DNA of 64,000 nt from SAR86 cluster bacterium (GTDB lineage Bacteria; Pseudomonadota; Gammaproteobacteria; Magnimaribacterales; D2472). A program made the translations under genes and the position numbers. The notes beneath the pieces were generated by a model. The model had not been told where the DNA came from and ran no database searches. It saw nothing but the letters and a program-made list of their open reading frames with translations. Every line of letters begins with the position of its first letter. Position 1 is the stretch's first letter. Where the stretch lies: contig CP097971.1 of assembly GCA_023703615.1 (NCBI GenBank), positions 398,315-462,314 of the forward strand, given 5' to 3'. Positions 58,855 to 64,000 of this stretch are shown here, in pieces.

Positions 58855-61800
58855 GTGAATAAATATTTATTATCACTTTTACTATTGTTACCAATTACTT
58901 TTCTTTTTGCACAAGATGCGAATGAAGAAGAAGCCGAAGATGTCGAAGAAGTTATTGTTACTGGCATTAGACAAAGTCTTAAAGATGCAATCGACATTAA
59001 AAGATCTAAAGTAGGAATAGTTGATGCAATAACTGCTGAAGATTTTGGTCAATTCCCAGATGGTAACTTAGCTGAATCACTCGCTAGAGTTGTTGGTGTT
59101 GCAGTAGACAGAAGCAACGTTGAAGGTCAACAAGTCGCAGTAAGAGGATTTGGGCCTGAATTTAACCTCGTAACATTAAATGGTCGTCAAATGCCAACTA
59201 TTCCCGGACAATATGAAGGCGGTCGTTCTTTTAATTTTGGTGATATTTCCTCTCATGGGATATCAGCTGTGGAAATATATAAGTCAACAGACTTGAGTTT
59301 ACCTACTGGTGGTATTGGTTCTACTATAAATATGGTTACTACTAGGCCGCTTGATGTTAATGGCAGAATTTCCTCTGTAAGCGTAGCAGGTGTTTATGAC
59401 ACAACTGCAGAAGGAGGCATTAACAACCCAGTTGAAATTGATTTTGTTACAGCTTCTAATAATGGTGATTGGGGCTGGGCTCTTTCAGGCTCACTTCAAG
59501 AGAGATCAAATAGAGAAGAAGGAACTCAAGAAAGTAACTGGCAAACAACACTTCCATATGATGAAGCAGCAACTGGATTAGCCGACGCAGGTAACTCATA
59601 TCAAGAAGCAAGAAGACGTCTTGATAACGCTGTGATTAGAGGTATTAATGGAAGAATTGATAACGCAATATTTGTGCCTGAAAGACATGGTTATCAAATA
59701 AAAGACAACAACAGAATTAGACAAAATCTTCAAGCAACTGTCCAAAGACAGATGGGAGAAAATGTAAGAGCTACTCTTGACTATACGTATTCAGAAGTTA
59801 AATTCTCTACAGAGGGTACAAGATTTGGTCAATGGCTTGCAGGATGGAATTCTTCTATTGCAGAAATTTCAACAAACGGAGCTATTACCGGCCTCGAAAC
59901 AAATATGGCTGATTATGGTCACGAAGCCTCATGGGGTAAAACAAGAAATCATAATAACTCATTAGGCTTTAATTTAGCATGGGATGTTAACGATGACTTA
60001 GAATTACAGATTGATTATCACGAATCAACAGCAGCTGTAACTGGGCCAACTTTAGATAACAGTGTAATGTTATCAACCGGCTTAACCTCTACAATTAATG
60101 CAAATTGGCTTGGCAGTGAAGGTATTAATACATACGCATATGGAAGAGACTATGCTGCAAGTGAATATGCTATTGATAGCGCTACTATTCGTGATAGAGA
60201 TTCTATTAATGATATGACTCAATATAGAGTATTTGGTGAATGGACTAACTCTAATGGAAGATTTAGAGATTCTTTGACATCTATAGAATTTGGATTTTCA
60301 AACATAAAACAAGATTTTAGAGATAGAAGAGCAGAAGAAAATTATAATCTTTCTCTATCAACTGCAGCAGATTTAAATGATTCAAATTTAACAAGAACTT
60401 CTCTTGGCGGATTTATGGATGGATTTGGATCAGGTTTTAATCCAAAAAATAATTATTACTTTGGATTAAACGTACCTGGAATAATTGCAGATGCTAGAGA
60501 CTATTTAGGTGGTCAAATGACTCCTGGTCTTACAGATACAAATTCAAGAGTAAGCGAAGAACTTGAATCAATGTATGTTCAGTTAAACTTCGAGAGTACT
60601 TTTAGAGATAGACCGCTTAATACTGTTGTTGCTTTGAGATATGAAGATGCAACAAATAGTTCAGTGGGCCTATCACCAATGCCAAATCAGATCATTTGGG
60701 ACTTCCCAGGATTTAGTTTTGGTTCAAATGGAGCTGTTACTGTTCAAAATAATCAACATGATGGTATGGCTGTTACTTCAGCAGGAAGCGCTTTGTTAAC
60801 TGATGTCTCAGATTCTACAACTCACGACCTGTTATTGCCAGCAGTTTCAATGTCATGGGAAATGTCTGAAAATGAAGTTGTTCGATTTGGACTATCTCAA
60901 TCGATAGCAAGACCGGCACTGAGAGACTTAAGCTCAGTTTACAGCTTAGGAGTTGAAGCAAGAACTAACCTTACTGCAAGCGTAGGTAATCCTCAACTAG
61001 AACCTATGAAGTCAACAAATATAGATATTGCTTATGAAAATTATTACGCAGAGGGTAGTTATTTTGCTGTAAACGTTTTCCATAAGGAACTTGAGGATTT
61101 TATAACAACAAGCGAAGCTATAGAAAATGTTAATGGCATTAGAGACCCATCTATGTCAGCAAATGGTATAAGAGCACAAGAAACAGTAAATAATTTCTTT
61201 GATCTAGTATTAGCTAGACAATCTGCTTGTGGTCTTTCCTCAGGTGCATGGGATTATGGTGAAGATTGTCAACAATATAGCGCAACTTCTCCATTTGCTC
61301 TAACAGATGTCTATTGGCAACAACTATTAAATTACGATACATTCTTCGCGGGAAGAGAAGTAATGTACGCTTGGTACACATGGTTTTATAACATGGGTGG
61401 ACCAGGTAATTTCCCATGGGGAGATTGTTGTTTTGTGAATTCAGCAGGTCAATATATTGGACCATGGAGAGCTCCATGGGACTATGACAATTATGGTACA
61501 CCTGGTGCTGATGGAACAGATTTAGATGGCACTTTTGTTGTTGGCTCTGCATTCCCAATTGTATCCAGCTCAACAGATCCACTTGCAATGTTTAGAGTTT
61601 CTAAGCCTGTTAATCTTAAAGAAGGTGGAGTTGATGGTGTTGAGGTGGCATGGCAGCATTTGATGGACAATGGCTACGGTGTTCAGTTTAACTATACTGC
61701 TGTTACTGGTGGTGATGTAGAACCTGATTTAGACAACTTATATAGCCAAGACGCTTTGGATGGTTTTGGTGATTCAGGAAACTTTTCTGTATTTTATGAA

Positions 61801-62070
61801 AATGAAACTATTACAGCAAGGTTAGCATTTAATCACAGAGGCGAGACTTATGCGGGTATGGGTAATTACTTCCAACCTTTATATGTTGAAGCTAGAACAC
61901 ATGTTGATGTTGCTGTTTCATATAGAGTCAACGATAACCTAGGATTTTTTGTAGATGCAATGAACGTAACAGATCAACCTACACGTTTATTTGCAAGATA
62001 TAGTGAAATGTTATTCTTATCTCAAGATCATGGACCGGTGTACAAAGCAGGTTTTAGGTATAAGTTTTAA
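58855..62070 (+). CDS. TonB-dependent outer-membrane receptor (Caulobacter-type)
   Basis: A 1071-residue receptor with signal peptide 1-19 (KYLLSLLLLLPITFLFAQ). The Ton box region is EEVIVTGIRQSL (35-46 approx.); the plug has DGNLAESLARVVGVAVDR, VAVRGFGPEFNLVTLNGRQM (parts shown), and the barrel ends with an aromatic FRYKF. This is the TIGR01782-like class linked to uptake of complex carbon substrates. Extracellular loops carry Cys-rich and Trp-rich segments (ACGLSSGAWDYGEDC; WGDCC). The GTG at 58855 is preferred because GGGGGA lies 8 bases before it; the upstream TTG at 58822 would not have a signal peptide at its start. Confidence 0.93.
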   Translation: MNKYLLSLLLLLPITFLFAQDANEEEAEDVEEVIVTGIRQSLKDAIDIKRSKVGIVDAITAEDFGQFPDGNLAESLARVVGVAVDRSNVEGQQVAVRGFGPEFNLVTLNGRQMPTIPGQYEGGRSFNFGDISSHGISAVEIYKSTDLSLPTGGIGSTINMVTTRPLDVNGRISSVSVAGVYDTTAEGGINNPVEIDFVTASNNGDWGWALSGSLQERSNREEGTQESNWQTTLPYDEAATGLADAGNSYQEARRRLDNAVIRGINGRIDNAIFVPERHGYQIKDNNRIRQNLQATVQRQMGENVRATLDYTYSEVKFSTEGTRFGQWLAGWNSSIAEISTNGAITGLETNMADYGHEASWGKTRNHNNSLGFNLAWDVNDDLELQIDYHESTAAVTGPTLDNSVMLSTGLTSTINANWLGSEGINTYAYGRDYAASEYAIDSATIRDRDSINDMTQYRVFGEWTNSNGRFRDSLTSIEFGFSNIKQDFRDRRAEENYNLSLSTAADLNDSNLTRTSLGGFMDGFGSGFNPKNNYYFGLNVPGIIADARDYLGGQMTPGLTDTNSRVSEELESMYVQLNFESTFRDRPLNTVVALRYEDATNSSVGLSPMPNQIIWDFPGFSFGSNGAVTVQNNQHDGMAVTSAGSALLTDVSDSTTHDLLLPAVSMSWEMSENEVVRFGLSQSIARPALRDLSSVYSLGVEARTNLTASVGNPQLEPMKSTNIDIAYENYYAEGSYFAVNVFHKELEDFITTSEAIENVNGIRDPSMSANGIRAQETVNNFFDLVLARQSACGLSSGAWDYGEDCQQYSATSPFALTDVYWQQLLNYDTFFAGREVMYAWYTWFYNMGGPGNFPWGDCCFVNSAGQYIGPWRAPWDYDNYGTPGADGTDLDGTFVVGSAFPIVSSSTDPLAMFRVSKPVNLKEGGVDGVEVAWQHLMDNGYGVQFNYTAVTGGDVEPDLDNLYSQDALDGFGDSGNFSVFYENETITARLAFNHRGETYAGMGNYFQPLYVEARTHVDVAVSYRVNDNLGFFVDAMNVTDQPTRLFARYSEMLFLSQDHGPVYKAGFRYKF

Positions 62071-62090
62071 TCATAAAAAATTAAACAAAA

Positions 62091-62118
62091 AAAGAGAGCA
62101 GATGCTCTCTTTTTTTAT
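62091..62118 (+). terminator. Rho-independent terminator after the TonB receptor
   Basis: Stem AAAGAGAGCA / TGCTCTCTTT with a two-base loop, followed by a run of T. Only 22 bp separate it from the lipoprotein start. Confidence 0.88.
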
Positions 62119-62139
62119 ATATAATATGTATAAAATCTT

Positions 62140-64000
62140 ATGAAAAAATTATCTTTATTTGTGTTAACTATTGTTTTGTTATCCTCTTGTGGTGGAGGTG
62201 GCGGTGGAGGTTCGTCTTCAGATGCTGGCTCAACCAATAACGGTAACAATTCTGGATCAAACACTGGTTCAGGTGGAGATAGTTCGGGTGGAAGCTCTGA
62301 TGGGGGTGGGACCTCAACTGCACCATTTTCAATAACAATTGATTATGGCCCTATTGAAACTCAAGAGGATGTAATTTTTTCAGGTCAGTTTACTGTTGAG
62401 CCCTCTCAACAAACAACAATTAATTTCACAACCACTCAGCCTTCACAGGGAGCAATTGTTCTTGGTAATAATGGTAATTTTCAATATAGACCACCGGAAA
62501 ACTGGAATGGAAATACAGATTTTGTTTTGACTGCAACTGCGCCTCAACAGGACAATTACAGTAAAAGTGAAACTGTCAATGTTGTTGTATCTGCTGTTAA
62601 CGATGCACCAACTTTAACCGCAATAAGCTCTATAGATTATGATAAATCAACAATGATTCTTGATGAGACTTTATCCTTTCTAGTCTCTTATTCCGATGTT
62701 GACTCATCTGAAGAGCAGATGACTTTTTCTATGACAGTTGGCAATGAATCATTACCAATAACAAGTCAATTTATTCCTGATACCAGTAATGTTAATTTAT
62801 CAGTGGATACATCTTCTTTAATAAATGGTGGATTCAAACAAGCATTGATTACAATTTCTGACGGAATGTTGTCGACTTCATTAAATTTTAGAACCTGGTT
62901 TGGAGTTGGTAAGACGCCTATTACAATAGCTCAAGATGACGATCCAGAAGATGGTGTTAATGAAGGCTCTTCCACTCAAGTCACTTATGATAGATATTTC
63001 TTAGTCGGTAGTGAAACTTCTAATGCAAGAACGTTATATTTATTTGTAGCAGATGCAATTCAATCAGAAATTCAATTATCATTATTTAAAAAGAAGTTAC
63101 TAGATTCAATAAATGCAATATATGAATCAGATGCGCAACCTTTTTTTACTGATTATTTTAGTCTTGCCTTTGTTGTTCCTCAGAATATGGATGGATCCTC
63201 CTCCGCTGGAATAAGAACAGATTGTTATGACTGGTCTCCCACAGCGTATTGTATTGGAGATGGTGATATTAATATGTCGGTTTTTGACGACTTTTTACCT
63301 GACAATGATTTAGTCTCAGTCCTAACTGGAACGCCTGGAAGAGGAGTTGCTTTAGGAAAAACTAATATTCAACAGCTTAGAGAGGACGATGAAAATACCT
63401 GGGGAACAGAATTTACGCTTGTTCATGAGTTAGGTCATTCACATGCCTATGCAGGTGATGAATATTTAGAGGAACATGGAAGAGATGTTGCACGTTTTGC
63501 AGATTTAAATATTAATACCACAACTCAAAGTGACCCTAATCAAGTTAAATGGAAGCATTGGATTAGTGACATGAGCTATGTTCCTGGTCTCCAATCAAAA
63601 GTATGCGCGGTATGGGCTAGTAGTGGTGGTTATTATAATGATAGTGATGATCCTTATGATGATGACAATAATGCAGATTCATGTACTTGTACTTATTATA
63701 TTTGGGACGACTTAGTAAATAAAACTTTGCCAGATTGCTTTAAAAGTGTTGGATTATTTCAAGGTACTTATTACTCTTATGATGAAAATGATAATTATGA
63801 TCAATATCATTATAGACCCTATGACTGGTCAATTATGGAATGTTGTTATTTAGAATATGGCAAAGTTAATGCTGAAGGTTTTGCAATAGCCTCTATTGAA
63901 AATCAAGGATTTTTAGATGATACGGTTGAATTAGTTACTGGTGCAGATACCTCAGTTAATACCGGATTTAAAATTACCATTGCTGCTGTTTATGACGATA
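62140..64000 (+). CDS. Lipoprotein metallopeptidase, M64-like, 3' end outside window
   Basis: The frame runs from ATG 62140 past the right edge (620 codons seen). A lipobox LLSSC gives lipidated Cys17, followed by seven Gly and a Ser/Gly-rich linker to ~residue 62. Two beta-sandwich (cadherin/VCBS-like) segments cover ~65-155 and ~155-260. The catalytic part has HELGHSHAYAGDEY with His429, Glu430 and His433, the zinc motif of family M64 (HExxH...DEY). Several Cys pairs follow. It is thus a surface-anchored protease, next to the TonB receptor. Substrate unknown; M64 enzymes are known mainly as IgA proteases in gut bacteria. Confidence 0.82.
   Translation, partial: MKKLSLFVLTIVLLSSCGGGGGGGSSSDAGSTNNGNNSGSNTGSGGDSSGGSSDGGGTSTAPFSITIDYGPIETQEDVIFSGQFTVEPSQQTTINFTTTQPSQGAIVLGNNGNFQYRPPENWNGNTDFVLTATAPQQDNYSKSETVNVVVSAVNDAPTLTAISSIDYDKSTMILDETLSFLVSYSDVDSSEEQMTFSMTVGNESLPITSQFIPDTSNVNLSVDTSSLINGGFKQALITISDGMLSTSLNFRTWFGVGKTPITIAQDDDPEDGVNEGSSTQVTYDRYFLVGSETSNARTLYLFVADAIQSEIQLSLFKKKLLDSINAIYESDAQPFFTDYFSLAFVVPQNMDGSSSAGIRTDCYDWSPTAYCIGDGDINMSVFDDFLPDNDLVSVLTGTPGRGVALGKTNIQQLREDDENTWGTEFTLVHELGHSHAYAGDEYLEEHGRDVARFADLNINTTTQSDPNQVKWKHWISDMSYVPGLQSKVCAVWASSGGYYNDSDDPYDDDNNADSCTCTYYIWDDLVNKTLPDCFKSVGLFQGTYYSYDENDNYDQYHYRPYDWSIMECCYLEYGKVNAEGFAIASIENQGFLDDTVELVTGADTSVNTGFKITIAAVYDD

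Noticed and set aside
61214-61588. - strand frame within the TonB receptor
   Set aside because: Shadow of an extracellular loop region; composition is unlike other proteins in the window.

Overview
The window reads as one continuous stretch of a small, strongly AT-rich bacterial chromosome. Gene content and order are gammaproteobacterial: rpsP-rimM-trmD-rplS, xerD-dsbC-hom-thrC-prfB-lysS, ygfZ/sdhE, rpoE-rseA-mucD, lepA-lepB-rnc-era-recO-acpS, queA-tgt-yajC-secD-secF and divergent suhB/trmJ. Very short spacers, many 1-17 bp gene overlaps, the low G+C, a large TonB receptor and glycine-tethered lipoproteins suggest a streamlined marine oligotroph of the SAR86 type. That placement is inference; no search was possible.

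Region 1 (1-10.4 kb) is a dense + strand run: the ribosomal protein/tRNA modification operon, then xerD, dsbC, threonine and alanine synthesis, prfB and lysS. Both ribosomal proteins carry unusual Ala/Glu/Pro-rich extensions (S16 at its C-terminus, L19 at its N-terminus) that share a perfect 45-nt repeat. Region 2 (10.4-17.7 kb) is mostly - strand: malate dehydrogenase and a ribonucleotide reductase operon whose upstream region holds two NrdR boxes and a DnaA box. Region 3 (17.9-20.7 kb) has glycerol kinase and a phosphoglycerate dehydrogenase-like enzyme, followed by a 313-bp gap with a tight DnaA-box cluster that is a candidate replication origin. Region 4 (21-34 kb) is housekeeping: uracil-DNA glycosylase, YgfZ/SdhE, the sigma-E envelope stress module, the lepA-to-acpS operon, adk, an internally shortened tsaB, uppP and rsmJ.

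Region 5 (34-45.5 kb) has a large cadherin/cupredoxin lipoprotein, proline synthesis behind a tRNA-Leu, the queuosine genes with the Sec accessory genes, a SuhB homologue with a damaged metal site, trmJ and tRNA-Glu.

Region 6 (45.5-64 kb) is accessory. It begins right after tRNA-Glu with short repeats, a G-rich patch, a start-less reading frame and several small orphan genes. It continues with small enzymes and membrane proteins (cupin-like, DUF805, monooxygenase-like, thioesterase-like, a frameshifted isoprenylcysteine methyltransferase-like gene, pseudoazurin) and lipoproteins. A redox/lipid group follows (epimerase, steroid-reductase-like, GMC oxidoreductase, rhodanese). The window ends with a PAN-domain protein, a patatin, an RNA-binding protein, a 1071-residue TonB-dependent receptor and a truncated secreted M64-type metallopeptidase lipoprotein. 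No insertion sequence, prophage or CRISPR array was seen.

Most notable leads: the FtsY-like/acidic extension of L19 and its repeat shared with S16; the candidate oriC; the minimal TsaB; the pseudoenzyme-like SuhB; the tRNA-Glu-adjacent remnant; and the operator-rich promoters of the secreted-protein genes near 57 and 58.7 kb.
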